Notes: generated by a model from the letters alone, not told the origin. DNA of 64,000 nucleotides from Viridibacillus soli (GCF_016612995.1 NZ_JAEOAH010000015.1:87097-151096); one strand, 5' to 3'; shown: positions 1-8,537, numbered from the stretch's first letter. Translations and numbers: made by a program.

Positions 1-37
1 GCAATCCCATTAAGCCGAATCCTATTCTCGCTCGCAT
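1..37 (-). CDS. 5' end of an unidentified gene running off the left edge
   Basis: On the minus strand an ATG at 37 is preceded by TAGGAGGG at a spacing of about five bases. It opens a frame (MRARIGFGLMGL) that stays open to the window edge. Only 12 residues are visible, so no function can be given. The gene would be divergent from the lia operon, and bases 38-216 would carry both promoters. The ribosome-binding site is the main support. Confidence 0.5.
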   Translation of the reverse strand, partial: MRARIGFGLMGL

Positions 38-120
38 AAAATCCCTCCTAGATATATGTCCTGTTAGTATAGCACTTCAAGTAACAGCCGACCTGTCTAA
101 GCCGTACCTAGTAGCTTCTA

Positions 121-157
121 CGACTCAAGTCTTAGTTGAAAATGCATTTCAAGACTG
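121..157 (+). promoter_or_regulatory. Candidate LiaR operator
   Basis: Just upstream of the first lia gene lies an imperfect inverted repeat. AAGTCTT (128-134) and AAGACT (151-156) flank TTGAAA/TTTCAA half-sites, and a GACTCAAGTC palindrome overlaps the left arm. LiaR/VraR-type regulators bind inverted repeats just upstream of the -35 of their own operon, which fits the position. Assignment to LiaR is inferred from place, not from a precise consensus match. Confidence 0.4.
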
Positions 158-158
158 T

Positions 159-186
159 TTGTCCAAAGTAAATCCAAGCGTAATAT
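159..186 (+). promoter_or_regulatory. Likely sigma-A promoter of the lia operon
   Basis: TTGTCC at 159-164 and TAATAT at 181-186 are separated by 16 bases and lie 30 bases upstream of the first start codon. The short spacer and imperfect -35 fit a promoter that needs an activator, in line with the inverted repeat directly upstream. Confidence 0.45.
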
Positions 187-216
187 GAAGATACAAACGA
201 AGGGAGGCACTTTCTT

Positions 217-570
217 ATGAGAAAGGTCGGGTTATTTATCATCGGCGTCATTGCCGCTATTACTATTTTATGTTCACTTGGTGCTATGGCAGGATTGGCT
301 ATTTCAGCAGCTATCCTATATGCAGGAATTCACTTCTACTTAAAAAGTGATTCTACATTTGCAAAAATCATTTGGGCTCTTGTCGCAATCGCTGGTCTAC
401 TAACAGCTATATCGAACGTTCCAAGCTTTATTGGCTTAATCGCAATCGTTGGACTTTGGTATATCGTTCGTAAATGGGACGGTAATGATACAACTACTAC
501 TATTATTACTGCAAAATCAGACGATCCATTCACAAACTTTGAAAACCAATGGACTGAATTATCTAAATAA
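217..570 (+). CDS. LiaI-like small membrane protein
   Basis: A 117-residue protein with three to four hydrophobic segments (about residues 5-45, 48-66 and 70-87) and a short polar Thr/Asp-rich tail. In B. subtilis LiaI is a small membrane protein that anchors the PspA homologue LiaH at the membrane under cell-wall stress. Here the gene lies directly before a PspA-family gene, with only 13 bases between them, which supports the same role. The start has a good GGGAGG site. The match to LiaI rests on context, size and topology rather than on a diagnostic motif. Confidence 0.7.
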   Translation: MRKVGLFIIGVIAAITILCSLGAMAGLAISAAILYAGIHFYLKSDSTFAKIIWALVAIAGLLTAISNVPSFIGLIAIVGLWYIVRKWDGNDTTTTIITAKSDDPFTNFENQWTELSK

Positions 571-583
571 GGAGGAAAATAAA

Positions 584-1246
584 ATGGCAAACTTACTACA
601 ACGTTTAAAATACACTCTAGAGGCAGACTTACATTCGGTATTTGATAAAAAGGAAGCAAAGAACCCAATCGCTATGCTAAATCAGTATATTCGTGAGGCA
701 GAAAAGCAAACAGAGCAAACTGGTAAATGGTTAGAGCGCCAAGCAGCTCTAAAAAAACAACTTGAAGATGAGTTAGCCGTGGCAATCGAAATGTTCAAAA
801 AACGCCAAAAACAAGCTGAACTTGCTAAAATAAGTGGTGAAGAGGATTTAATCGGCTTTGCAGAACAGGAAATGGCTGCCTATGAAAGCCGTAAAATTAT
901 GTTAAAAGACAGCATTAACAAAGCAACTGAAGAATTATTTGGTTTGGAACGCAAATACGAAGAAATGAAACATAAAATTAAAGATATGAAAGTTCGTCAG
1001 CTACAGTTAATGGGCAAAGAAAATGTCACTCGCGCTCACCATCAAATGGATCGTGTATTAAATCCAGAAGCAAACGCTCAAGTAGGTAAACGTTTAGAAA
1101 CGTTTGAATCAATGGAAGCTTATATTGAACGTCTAGGTCAAAAAATTGATCAAGAGCATGAAATTTCTTCAATGGAGCAACGCCTAGCGCTGCTTGAAAA
1201 AAACACACCACAAGCCCCGATAATTAACGAAGAAAAAATCAGCTAA
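584..1246 (+). CDS. liaH: PspA/IM30-family phage-shock protein (LiaH-like)
   Basis: A 220-residue, highly charged, almost wholly helical coiled-coil protein beginning MANLLQRLKYTLEADLHSVF, the typical PspA/IM30 start with an amphipathic N-terminal helix. Length matches LiaH (about 225 residues). The family forms large oligomers on the inner face of a damaged membrane (an ESCRT-III relative) and limits leakage. The ATG at 584 follows AAGGAGG; a longer frame upstream overlaps the previous gene and lacks a ribosome-binding site. A hairpin after the gene probably reduces readthrough into liaF, so this gene and its neighbour could be the highly induced part of the operon. Confidence 0.9.
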   Translation: MANLLQRLKYTLEADLHSVFDKKEAKNPIAMLNQYIREAEKQTEQTGKWLERQAALKKQLEDELAVAIEMFKKRQKQAELAKISGEEDLIGFAEQEMAAYESRKIMLKDSINKATEELFGLERKYEEMKHKIKDMKVRQLQLMGKENVTRAHHQMDRVLNPEANAQVGKRLETFESMEAYIERLGQKIDQEHEISSMEQRLALLEKNTPQAPIINEEKIS

Positions 1247-1280
1247 TACTAGACTTCTATCGAAGGACAGTTATACTAAA

Positions 1281-1318
1281 AAAGGAGAAAGGCATACGCC
1301 CTTCTCCTTTGAGTTTTT
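1281..1318 (+). terminator. Hairpin between liaH and liaF
   Basis: The arms AAAGGAGAAAGGC (1281-1293) and CCCTTCTCCTTT (1299-1310) are followed by GAGTTTTT. It is probably a partial terminator that sets the ratio of LiaI/LiaH to LiaFSR. Confidence 0.75.
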
Positions 1319-1358
1319 CATTTAAATGGGCATTATGATGCGAAGAAGGAGGAAGAAC

Positions 1359-2060
1359 ATGAATCAAATTACAACAAATAAGCTGACGATGTTACTCATT
1401 ATCTCCCTATTACTCATCTTTATCGAAGTAGTATTTTTCGATAATGGTAGCATTATTTTCGCTCTTCTTGGCATCGTAATGGTTTATATGAGCATTAGCA
1501 AGCGGAGCAAATGGCTGTTTTGGTTCGGCGCTATCATCAGTATCATGTCATTATTTTCAATGTGGAGCTTACGCCTAATCGTCGTTATAACACTTGTTTA
1601 TCTTTTATGGCAGCTAAAGAAAGGCTCTCCCGTTTCAATTTCATTACCAAAACAATTTGATTATGATCCTACTGATGACGAACCTATCATTCAAAATAAG
1701 GCGTTCTCCGTTCAAAGTACACCAATGAATGCGTATGAATGGCAAGATGTCCATGTGCAAGGCATCGTTGGTGATTTAACAATCGATACGACACAAACAC
1801 TTTTACCAAAGGGCACTTCGCTTATTTCAGTTCGCCAAGGCTTTGGAAAAGTGCGAATCGCTGTTCCATATGAAGTTCCTGTGCGCATTCATTTTAATAC
1901 GCTAGTTGGGGATATACAGCTCTTTGGCAAGAAAACGCCGCGTTTATGGAACACAAACATTTCCATGAAAGACGGCTATAATCAGGAAATTGAATCACCC
2001 GTTGAACTAATTATTACAATTTCAACTCTGCTTGGGGATGTTGAGGTGATTCGTAAATGA
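1359..2060 (+). CDS. liaF: LiaF-like inhibitor of the LiaS kinase
   Basis: A 233-residue protein with an N-terminal block of hydrophobic helices (about residues 8-85) and a soluble C-terminal LiaF-type domain (cell-wall-active antibiotic response domain) made of repeated beta segments such as GIVGDLTID and LLGDVEVI. In Firmicutes LiaF holds the LiaS kinase inactive until the envelope is stressed. The start at 1359 is chosen because AAGGAGG lies seven bases upstream. The stop overlaps the liaS start as ATGA, a sign of translational coupling. Confidence 0.88.
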   Translation: MNQITTNKLTMLLIISLLLIFIEVVFFDNGSIIFALLGIVMVYMSISKRSKWLFWFGAIISIMSLFSMWSLRLIVVITLVYLLWQLKKGSPVSISLPKQFDYDPTDDEPIIQNKAFSVQSTPMNAYEWQDVHVQGIVGDLTIDTTQTLLPKGTSLISVRQGFGKVRIAVPYEVPVRIHFNTLVGDIQLFGKKTPRLWNTNISMKDGYNQEIESPVELIITISTLLGDVEVIRK

Positions 2061-3115
2061 GGTCCCTAATCCCCAGATTTCTGTCGATTTTATTTATCGA
2101 AATTGCGATTGTCTTCTTCATCTTTTTCATATTATGGGGTATGCCTAAGCTAAGCAGTTGGTCCCCACTATGGAAGCTTTATTATTGGGAATTACCACTC
2201 GGTTTATGGATTTTAACACTACTTGCAATATTCAGTATTAGCGTAGCAATTTGGTCCGTTTCACTAGCTCAAAATAAAGAAAGAGAATTAGCAACTGTAC
2301 TACAAACTTTAGTGCAAACAGATAAAACTACTTCTATTTCAACAAAGAATTTATCAAAAAACATCCGTAAATCCATAGAATCCGCTGAAGAACTAATATT
2401 GACACAACGAAAAAGTCTACAGCGCATTACAAATGAGCGTGCAGAAGCTGATGATAAAGTCATTCAAGAGCGTATCATACAGGAAAGACAACGACTCGCT
2501 CGTGAATTACATGACTCCGTCTCCCAGCAATTATTTGCAGCCTCTATGTTATTATCAACGGTCAATGAAACAATACCAGAAGATTTACCAGAACACATGA
2601 CAAAACCACTAAAACAAACGGAAACAATCGTGCAGCAAGCCCAGCTTGAAATGCGCGCACTATTATTGCATTTACGCCCTGCTGCCCTACACAACAAATC
2701 ACTGGCACAGGGACTTGAAGATTTATTGCTCGAATTAAAACAAAAGGTTTTCTTCTCTATTCATCACCGTTTAGAGGAAGTGTCCTTGCAAAAAGGTGCG
2801 GAAGACCACTTATTTCGGATTGCTCAAGAAACGTTATCAAACACTTTACGCCATGCAAAGGCAACAGAAGTTGATATTCTATTAGTTGAACGTGATAATC
2901 TTGCTATTTTTCGTGTACAAGACAATGGTGTTGGTTTCCAAAACAACGATGGAAAAGCTGGCTCTTATGGTTTAAAAAACATCGAAGAACGTGCCATCGA
3001 AATAGGTGGTACTTGTAAAATTGTTTCTATTCCAAATCAAGGAACGGTTATAGAAGTGAAAATCCCTGTAGAAATGGAGCATGAACTAGATGATTCGAAT
3101 ATTATTAGCGGATGA
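2057..3115 (+). CDS. liaS: LiaS/VraS-type sensor histidine kinase
   Basis: A 352-residue kinase with two N-terminal membrane helices (about 8-29 and 48-70) joined by a very short external loop, the intramembrane-sensing layout of LiaS. A coiled linker leads to a HisKA_3 domain (LARELHDSVSQQ, phospho-accepting His152) and a HATPase_c domain with DNGVGF and a G2 box near GSYGLKNI. It phosphorylates the response regulator encoded by the next gene, whose start lies 26 bases inside this one. The family responds to bacitracin, daptomycin and other lipid II-cycle inhibitors. Confidence 0.92.
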   Translation: MRSLIPRFLSILFIEIAIVFFIFFILWGMPKLSSWSPLWKLYYWELPLGLWILTLLAIFSISVAIWSVSLAQNKERELATVLQTLVQTDKTTSISTKNLSKNIRKSIESAEELILTQRKSLQRITNERAEADDKVIQERIIQERQRLARELHDSVSQQLFAASMLLSTVNETIPEDLPEHMTKPLKQTETIVQQAQLEMRALLLHLRPAALHNKSLAQGLEDLLLELKQKVFFSIHHRLEEVSLQKGAEDHLFRIAQETLSNTLRHAKATEVDILLVERDNLAIFRVQDNGVGFQNNDGKAGSYGLKNIEERAIEIGGTCKIVSIPNQGTVIEVKIPVEMEHELDDSNIISG

Positions 3116-3719
3116 CCATGAAATGGTACGCATCGGTGTATCTGCCTATTTGCAAGCACAACCTGATATGGAGGTTGTTGCAGAGGCAACGAACGGCCAA
3201 GAAGCATTTGAGCTATCACTAGAACATCGTCCCGACATTATTTTAATGGATATGGTCATGCCAATTATGACCGGTGCAGAAGCTACAGCAGCAATTATTA
3301 AACAGTGGCCACAAGCGAAAATCATGATTGTCACAAGTTTCTTGGATGACGATAAAGTGTACCCGGCCTTAGAAGCAGGTGCTATAAGCTACTTGCTCAA
3401 AACAACAAACGCCAAGCAAATCGCTGATGCTATTCGCCAAACTTCAAATGGCACTCCTGTTTTAGAACCTGAAGTTACAAACAAAATGATGCAGCGCCTT
3501 CGAAAAACAGATCGCCCTCTCCATGAGGATTTAACAGAACGTGAACATGAAATTCTACAATTAATTGCACAAGGCAAACCTAATCAAGACATTGCCGACG
3601 AACTTTTCATAGCAATAAAGACAGTGAAAACACATGTCAGTAATATTTTATCCAAACTTGAAGTACAAGACCGCACCCAAGCTGTCGTATACGCATTCCA
3701 ACACCACATAGTTCAATAA
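3090..3719 (+). CDS. liaR: LiaR/VraR-type response regulator (NarL family)
   Basis: A 209-residue regulator. The receiver domain (1-120) has ADDH at the N terminus, Asp54 in LMDMVMP as the phosphorylation site and a conserved Lys in LLKTT. A LuxR-type helix-turn-helix follows (about 140-205; LTEREHEIL ... IAIKTVKTHVSNIL). It overlaps liaS by 26 bases and is the last gene of the operon. It is expected to activate the promoter ahead of the LiaI-like gene. Confidence 0.93.
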   Translation: MIRILLADDHEMVRIGVSAYLQAQPDMEVVAEATNGQEAFELSLEHRPDIILMDMVMPIMTGAEATAAIIKQWPQAKIMIVTSFLDDDKVYPALEAGAISYLLKTTNAKQIADAIRQTSNGTPVLEPEVTNKMMQRLRKTDRPLHEDLTEREHEILQLIAQGKPNQDIADELFIAIKTVKTHVSNILSKLEVQDRTQAVVYAFQHHIVQ

Positions 3720-3765
3720 TTCAGCTTGCATACGATGTTATATTTTCTGCCTCACTCTTTTTTGG

Positions 3766-3817
3766 AAAACCGCAGTAATTGTATAGTATTATAATACTAT
3801 ACAATTACTGCGGTTTT
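3766..3817. terminator. Perfect 52-bp palindrome ending the lia operon
   Basis: Two 26-base arms are exact reverse complements with no spacer; the centre is TATTATAATA. The outer arms run AAAACCGC/GCGGTTTT, so either strand ends in a U tract. It follows liaR by 46 bases and is best read as a strong bidirectional terminator. Confidence 0.8.
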
Positions 3818-3956
3818 ATTAATATATAGATTGTTATGATTATAGTCTCTCTTCATATTGTCATTTTCATCAGACAAAATCCCCCTTTCTACCGATTCGA
3901 AATCCATATGATTAGTGTAATATTCAAAATAGTATATTTTATTGGAAGGTAAACAT

Positions 3957-5252
3957 ATGCAAAACATAGGCTACATTATTAAATCAGAACGCATTAGACA
4001 AAATATGAAACAAAAAGTACTTTCAAAAGATATTTGTTCCACTTCATATTTAAGCAAAATTGAAAGTGAACAAAAAAGCCCCTCCCAAGAAGTACTTGAC
4101 GCTTTAATTGAGCGTCTACAGATTAACCTAAATGACTTTACGTCAGAAAATGAAAAACAGTTTGTATCAAAGTTATACGAAAGCTACAAATCTATCGTGC
4201 TAACTCGTAACGAGCAATCTGCAAAAGAAAAATTGAACTATTATATGACCAAGGATTTCGGTTTTGAAGACGTTACAAACTTTTATTTTTATAATCTGTA
4301 TTTGTTCCGCCTTTTTCTTGTCTCCAAGCAGCCCCTTGTTGATATCGAATATTTTTTAAAGGCATTTTATGCAATGGAAGAAAATTTAAATGATCAACAA
4401 CGATTTCTCTATAACTTAAACGCTAATATTTACTACTGCAGAAAAAGTGACTATCTAAAAGCACTTCCTTTTTTGGAGTCGTCTATCAACCTACTGCAAA
4501 AGATCCAGCTAGAGGACTGGGAGAAAGCCGATTACTATTATGCATTAGCGTTAAACTACTATTCCTTAAATCAAAATTTAAATGCGCTTGAATATGCAAA
4601 AATGGCTAGCGATATTTATGAAAGATCAGGTTATTATGCCTGCTCCGTAGACTGTAAAATTTTACTCGCTGCAGCGTATTCTCAAAACGGACACTACTCG
4701 AGTGCGGAAAAGATTTTATTGGATGCTTCTATATTTTGTAATATGTATCAACTTCAGCAATTTGAAGGTCTCCTATCACAAAATATTGGCTTTATTTACG
4801 CCCTCCAAGGCGATGCAAAAAAGGCGATTTCTTATTATAAAAAAAGCTATAAAACAAAAACAGAACCTCTCAGCGTTCTTATTACCATCCACTCGATCAT
4901 TAAAGAATACTCCAAATTAAAACAAGTGGATGATGTGCAAAAATGGTGTGAAAAAGGGCTATCTCTTATTAGAGACAATGAACCACTAGACAAAACTACA
5001 GCCTATTTATATCACTTTGAAATTTTCAAAATGATGCATTACCTATCACCATTTGATGAAAAACGAATTGCTCTTGCTATTGATTATTTCCAACAAATGA
5101 ATGACACCAAAAATGTCCAAAAATACTCCATCCTATTAGGCAATCTTTTATTTGAGCGTAATAACTATAAAAAAGCGGCTATTTACTTTCAAAAATCTAC
5201 CGAGGCTATGTACCAACTAAATTATATTAATACATGGGAAGACCTCACATAA
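3957..5252 (+). CDS. RNPP-type (PlcR/NprR/Rgg-like) HTH-TPR regulator
   Basis: A 431-residue protein with an N-terminal Xre helix-turn-helix (about 5-60; SYLSKIESEQKSPSQE) followed by TPR-like helical repeats to the C terminus. This is the architecture of quorum-sensing RNPP regulators, which bind short re-imported peptides in the TPR groove. The ATG at 3957 is preferred over an in-frame TTG at 3942 because GGAAGG lies seven bases upstream. No small secreted-peptide gene is visible on either side, so the ligand, if any, is encoded elsewhere. Similar proteins also act as sporulation or general regulators. Confidence 0.75.
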   Translation: MQNIGYIIKSERIRQNMKQKVLSKDICSTSYLSKIESEQKSPSQEVLDALIERLQINLNDFTSENEKQFVSKLYESYKSIVLTRNEQSAKEKLNYYMTKDFGFEDVTNFYFYNLYLFRLFLVSKQPLVDIEYFLKAFYAMEENLNDQQRFLYNLNANIYYCRKSDYLKALPFLESSINLLQKIQLEDWEKADYYYALALNYYSLNQNLNALEYAKMASDIYERSGYYACSVDCKILLAAAYSQNGHYSSAEKILLDASIFCNMYQLQQFEGLLSQNIGFIYALQGDAKKAISYYKKSYKTKTEPLSVLITIHSIIKEYSKLKQVDDVQKWCEKGLSLIRDNEPLDKTTAYLYHFEIFKMMHYLSPFDEKRIALAIDYFQQMNDTKNVQKYSILLGNLLFERNNYKKAAIYFQKSTEAMYQLNYINTWEDLT

Positions 5253-5260
5253 CGTCAAAA

Positions 5261-5295
5261 AAACCAGATTGCCATTACGCAATCTGGGTTTTCTT
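5261..5295. terminator. Bidirectional terminator between convergent genes
   Basis: CCAGATTGC (5264-5272) pairs with GCAATCTGG (5279-5287), flanked by A and T runs. It fills the 44-base gap between the RNPP regulator and the convergent histidine kinase gene. Confidence 0.85.
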
Positions 5296-5296
5296 A

Positions 5297-7552
5297 TTAA
5301 TAAACGGATACTACATTCACTGTTACTTTGAACAAGTCACCGTCTACTTCAATTTTCATACGAGCTCCGTGTAAATCTACAATCGATTGCGCAATGGCTA
5401 ACCCAAGACCCGAGCCATCTGTGTGACGTGATGTATCCGCACGCTTAAAGCGCTCATATAACTCCTCCACATCTTCACCAATCTCATATTTCGTTACATT
5501 TTTAATAATAAATTCGGCTTCACCATTTTTCTGACTTAGTGTTACATATACTCGTGTACCTTCCATCGTATACTTCAATGTGTTTATGATTAGATTATCC
5601 AGCATTCTCCACCACTTTTGACCATCCACATAAGCAAATAACGGGCCATCAGGTGTATTCACACGAAAGTCTAACTCGGATTTTGTAATGTCTTCTTCAT
5701 GTTCAGCAAGTGCTTGCTGCAACAACTGATTTAAATCGACCCGCTGTTTATGAAGCTCAATATTGCCAGATGCCATTTTCGATACTTCAAATAAATCTTC
5801 GATAAGCGTTTTTAATCGCTGTGATTTTTTATCTAATATGGCAATATAAGAATTGCGTTCTTCTTCAGTGACATTTGGCTTTTTCAATAAATCTGTATAC
5901 GTAATAATCGATGTTAGCGGCGTACGTAAATCGTGGCTAACATTGGTGATCAGCTCTGTTTTTAAGCGCTCACTTTTCGCTTGCTCAGAAATGGACGTGC
6001 GAACCCCGTCACGTAATTCGTTTAAGTTTCCGGCATGTATAGCAAATGCCGATTTACCTTGAATTTTGATTTCATTACTCAAGCGACCTGCAGCCATTTG
6101 CTCCGTTTCTTTCATAATACGATTTAGATAGCTCATTCGGGTTAAGAATAGTATTGTCGCTGGTAGGGCGATGAATAGGAACAGTGGGGTGTAGATAACA
6201 AATAATTGCCCCGAAACCATCGCACCGGTAAAGCCAACACCTGCTAAGAAAATAATACCTACCAAAATAACTGATTGAAAACCGAGACTACGATTTAAAA
6301 ATAGATCTTGTAAATTCTCAAATGTTTTTTTTACAAAGCTTCTTTCGTATGCTTTTAGGCGCTTTTCTTCACTATTTAAATTCTCTAAAATTGAAACCGC
6401 TTGTGCCAAGGAAATCCATAATAAGAAGCAAAAAATAATAAATGGGAATCCAAAACTTAGTACTTGTCCTATCATATTTTCCCGTCTGCTATAATTATTA
6501 AGATCTTCAAGTTTATACATTATCCCTTGTGAGTTGATAAACAAAGCCCAAACAGCTACTAATAATCCCACAATTTGTGCATCCATCGGCCATTTGCGTA
6601 TCCAAAGAGTGATATCATTGTTTTGTAATAAAGTTTTTTTAGTTGGTTTACATACTGTTAATAAGAGTATTACGCTTACAAATCCTAAAAACCAAATAAT
6701 GTAACACAAAACTTGATTACTTTTAAAAGCATTATAGTCTGCCTCAAATTCCGTATATTTCAATGCACTTTTTGGAACTGTAATTTTCCCTTCGTACTGA
6801 TAGGTTTTATCCGTTAGTTTTACTTCTTCTACATCAGTAGAAGTTACAGTATCACTTGCAAAAAAACCATTAGATGAATAACTATTGTTATCATACCTAT
6901 CTTCTGGATAACTACTCGACACACTGTACGTTCTAAGTAAATTGGTTCCTTTACCATATTTAACACTAAATGCTGCTGGACTTTCTATCTCACCATATGT
7001 CATCGTTTTTTGTGTATCTACATCGGTCAGCTGGAAAGCAAAGAATCGATAGGTATCCAACAAATCCTTTTTTCGATTGTTCATTTCTAACATGTAATTA
7101 TCTATTGCTTTTTTCTTGCTTGCTATGACTTTCTCTTTAATATAATCATTGTCTTCAAAGTTCTTCGTTATGTCGTCTATTTTAGAGTCTCTTTCTTTTA
7201 TTAGAGTCTCTTTTACTTTTTTTGCATTAGAATCAATTGCTTGTGCAATACGATTTTGGTACTGGTTATTAATATTTTCAACTTGTTCGCTCAAAGTACC
7301 GTATCTATTTCGATGTTCTTCAATTTCATTCTCTGTTACTGTAATTGTCTTTTTCGCCTCGTCAGCATCAATAGGATTTAATAATAAAGGTCCAATATCA
7401 AATGTAAAATTATCCAGCTTAGCTTGAAAGCTATCCGAATCAAAGTAATCTTTCCCAATATACTTTGATCCTTGCTGTATTAAAGAAAAAACACTGAATA
7501 GAACAATTGACATTAAAAATAAGCTAAAGAGCCCTCTTGAATTATTCTTCAT
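5297..7552 (-). CDS. Large membrane sensor histidine kinase
   Basis: A 751-residue kinase. One N-terminal membrane helix is followed by a roughly 250-residue external region with a charged coiled coil, then several membrane helices (about 280-480), a HAMP-like linker, a HisKA domain with His540 in NVSHDLRTPL, and a HATPase domain with DGSGLGLAI. The partner is the OmpR-type regulator upstream. The ATG at 7552 is chosen because GGGGGAG lies just upstream; that site sits inside a 57-codon ORF ending three bases earlier. The stimulus cannot be told from sequence, though the extended external coil suggests an envelope or membrane cue. Confidence 0.88.
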   Translation of the reverse strand: MKNNSRGLFSLFLMSIVLFSVFSLIQQGSKYIGKDYFDSDSFQAKLDNFTFDIGPLLLNPIDADEAKKTITVTENEIEEHRNRYGTLSEQVENINNQYQNRIAQAIDSNAKKVKETLIKERDSKIDDITKNFEDNDYIKEKVIASKKKAIDNYMLEMNNRKKDLLDTYRFFAFQLTDVDTQKTMTYGEIESPAAFSVKYGKGTNLLRTYSVSSSYPEDRYDNNSYSSNGFFASDTVTSTDVEEVKLTDKTYQYEGKITVPKSALKYTEFEADYNAFKSNQVLCYIIWFLGFVSVILLLTVCKPTKKTLLQNNDITLWIRKWPMDAQIVGLLVAVWALFINSQGIMYKLEDLNNYSRRENMIGQVLSFGFPFIIFCFLLWISLAQAVSILENLNSEEKRLKAYERSFVKKTFENLQDLFLNRSLGFQSVILVGIIFLAGVGFTGAMVSGQLFVIYTPLFLFIALPATILFLTRMSYLNRIMKETEQMAAGRLSNEIKIQGKSAFAIHAGNLNELRDGVRTSISEQAKSERLKTELITNVSHDLRTPLTSIITYTDLLKKPNVTEEERNSYIAILDKKSQRLKTLIEDLFEVSKMASGNIELHKQRVDLNQLLQQALAEHEEDITKSELDFRVNTPDGPLFAYVDGQKWWRMLDNLIINTLKYTMEGTRVYVTLSQKNGEAEFIIKNVTKYEIGEDVEELYERFKRADTSRHTDGSGLGLAIAQSIVDLHGARMKIEVDGDLFKVTVNVVSVY

Positions 7553-7554
7553 TA

Positions 7555-7728
7555 TTACGCTCCCCCCATCCATCTTGTTAGCTGAGCAAACGTTCTAGTT
7601 GTTCTTTCGAAGCTGATATTTACTAAATCTAATATAAATGATACGCAATATGTCAGGCTAATGACCGCTAAAAATAATGCAAGGACAGACCATAAAAACG
7701 CATTACTATTTCTCGATTTTGTAGCCAA
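7555..7728 (-). CDS. Small membrane protein between response regulator and kinase
   Basis: A 57-codon ORF, too short for most gene callers. It starts with TTG at 7728 after AAGGTGG, overlaps the last 23 bases of the response regulator gene, and stops (TAA) two bases before the kinase ATG. The product has a basic N terminus, one strong membrane helix (about residues 10-38) and a polar, amphipathic tail ending TRWMGGA. The tight overlaps at both ends and the clean hydrophobic profile argue for a real gene, plausibly a membrane partner of the kinase. The TTG start and lack of a known family keep confidence moderate. Confidence 0.62.
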   Translation of the reverse strand: MATKSRNSNAFLWSVLALFLAVISLTYCVSFILDLVNISFERTTRTFAQLTRWMGGA

Positions 7729-8398
7729 TGCCCCAAACCACCTTTAAATAACGTGGATTTTTTGGATCCACTTCAATTTTTTCTCGAATCTTCCGAATAT
7801 GCACCGCCACAATATTTTCCGCATTGTATGCAGGCTCGTTCCAAACACGCTCATAAATTTCTTGAATCGAAAATACACGTCCAGCATGCGCCATTAGTAG
7901 CTCTGTAATTTTAAACTCAATCGGCGTAAGTTTGACTGATTCCCCGTCAAGTGTGACTTCCTTCGCATCTTGATCCAGTACTAGTCCTTGCACGGCAATT
8001 TTCGATTGTTGCTCATTATACGTTCCAAGCTTCACATATCGGCGCATTTGTGATTTCACACGCGCCACAAGTTCCATCGGATGAAACGGCTTCGTCACAT
8101 AATCATCTGCTCCAACAGACAGCCCATGTATCTTATCCGAATCCTCCGCCTTCGCACTCAACATAATGATTGGAATATTACGTTCCTCACGAATTTTAAA
8201 TGTCGCCGTGATTCCGTCCATATTCGGCATCATAATATCTAATATAATTAAATGCACTTCATTCTCCGAAAGCATTTCCAACGCCTCAAGACCATCCCCC
8301 GCCTTCAGTACGTTGTAGCCCTCATTTCTCAAATAAATCTCAATTCCATCACGAATATCCTGATCATCATCCGTCACAAGCACTGTATACTCCGCCAT
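7706..8398 (-). CDS. OmpR/PhoB-family response regulator
   Basis: A 230-residue regulator with a receiver domain (VTDDDQDIRDG; Asp54 in LIILDIMMP; Lys in VTKPF) and a winged-helix DNA-binding domain (about 130-228; VAVHIRKIREKIE, KVVWGIGYK). The ATG at 8398 follows GAGGTG at six bases; an ATG at 8422 has no good site. It is the first gene of a three-gene unit with the small membrane ORF and the kinase. TTAAGA direct repeats upstream look like its own binding site. The domains resemble VanR/PhoP-like regulators but the regulon is unknown. Confidence 0.92.
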   Translation of the reverse strand: MAEYTVLVTDDDQDIRDGIEIYLRNEGYNVLKAGDGLEALEMLSENEVHLIILDIMMPNMDGITATFKIREERNIPIIMLSAKAEDSDKIHGLSVGADDYVTKPFHPMELVARVKSQMRRYVKLGTYNEQQSKIAVQGLVLDQDAKEVTLDGESVKLTPIEFKITELLMAHAGRVFSIQEIYERVWNEPAYNAENIVAVHIRKIREKIEVDPKNPRYLKVVWGIGYKIEK

Positions 8399-8486
8399 CT
8401 TTCGCACCTCATCCCTCATCATATTTTATCTATACAAACCATCAATTAAGCTCATATTTCTTATACTATTTATAATACACATCAAA

Positions 8487-8537
8487 TCTTAAGACTACCT
8501 TATCATAAAAATGAAGAAATTCTTAAGGTTATCTTAA
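8487..8537 (-). promoter_or_regulatory. Direct repeats, likely operator of the two-component operon
   Basis: Read on the minus strand, TTAAGA-N5-TTAAGA lies at 8537-8521 with a third TTAAGA at 8492-8487. Eleven-base direct repeats are the usual target of OmpR-type regulators. The position 90-140 bases upstream of the regulator start suggests autoregulation. Confidence 0.45.

Noticed and set aside
449..583. N-terminal extension of the PspA-like gene
   Set aside because: It overlaps the preceding LiaI-like gene in another frame and lacks a ribosome-binding site, while 584 has a very strong one.
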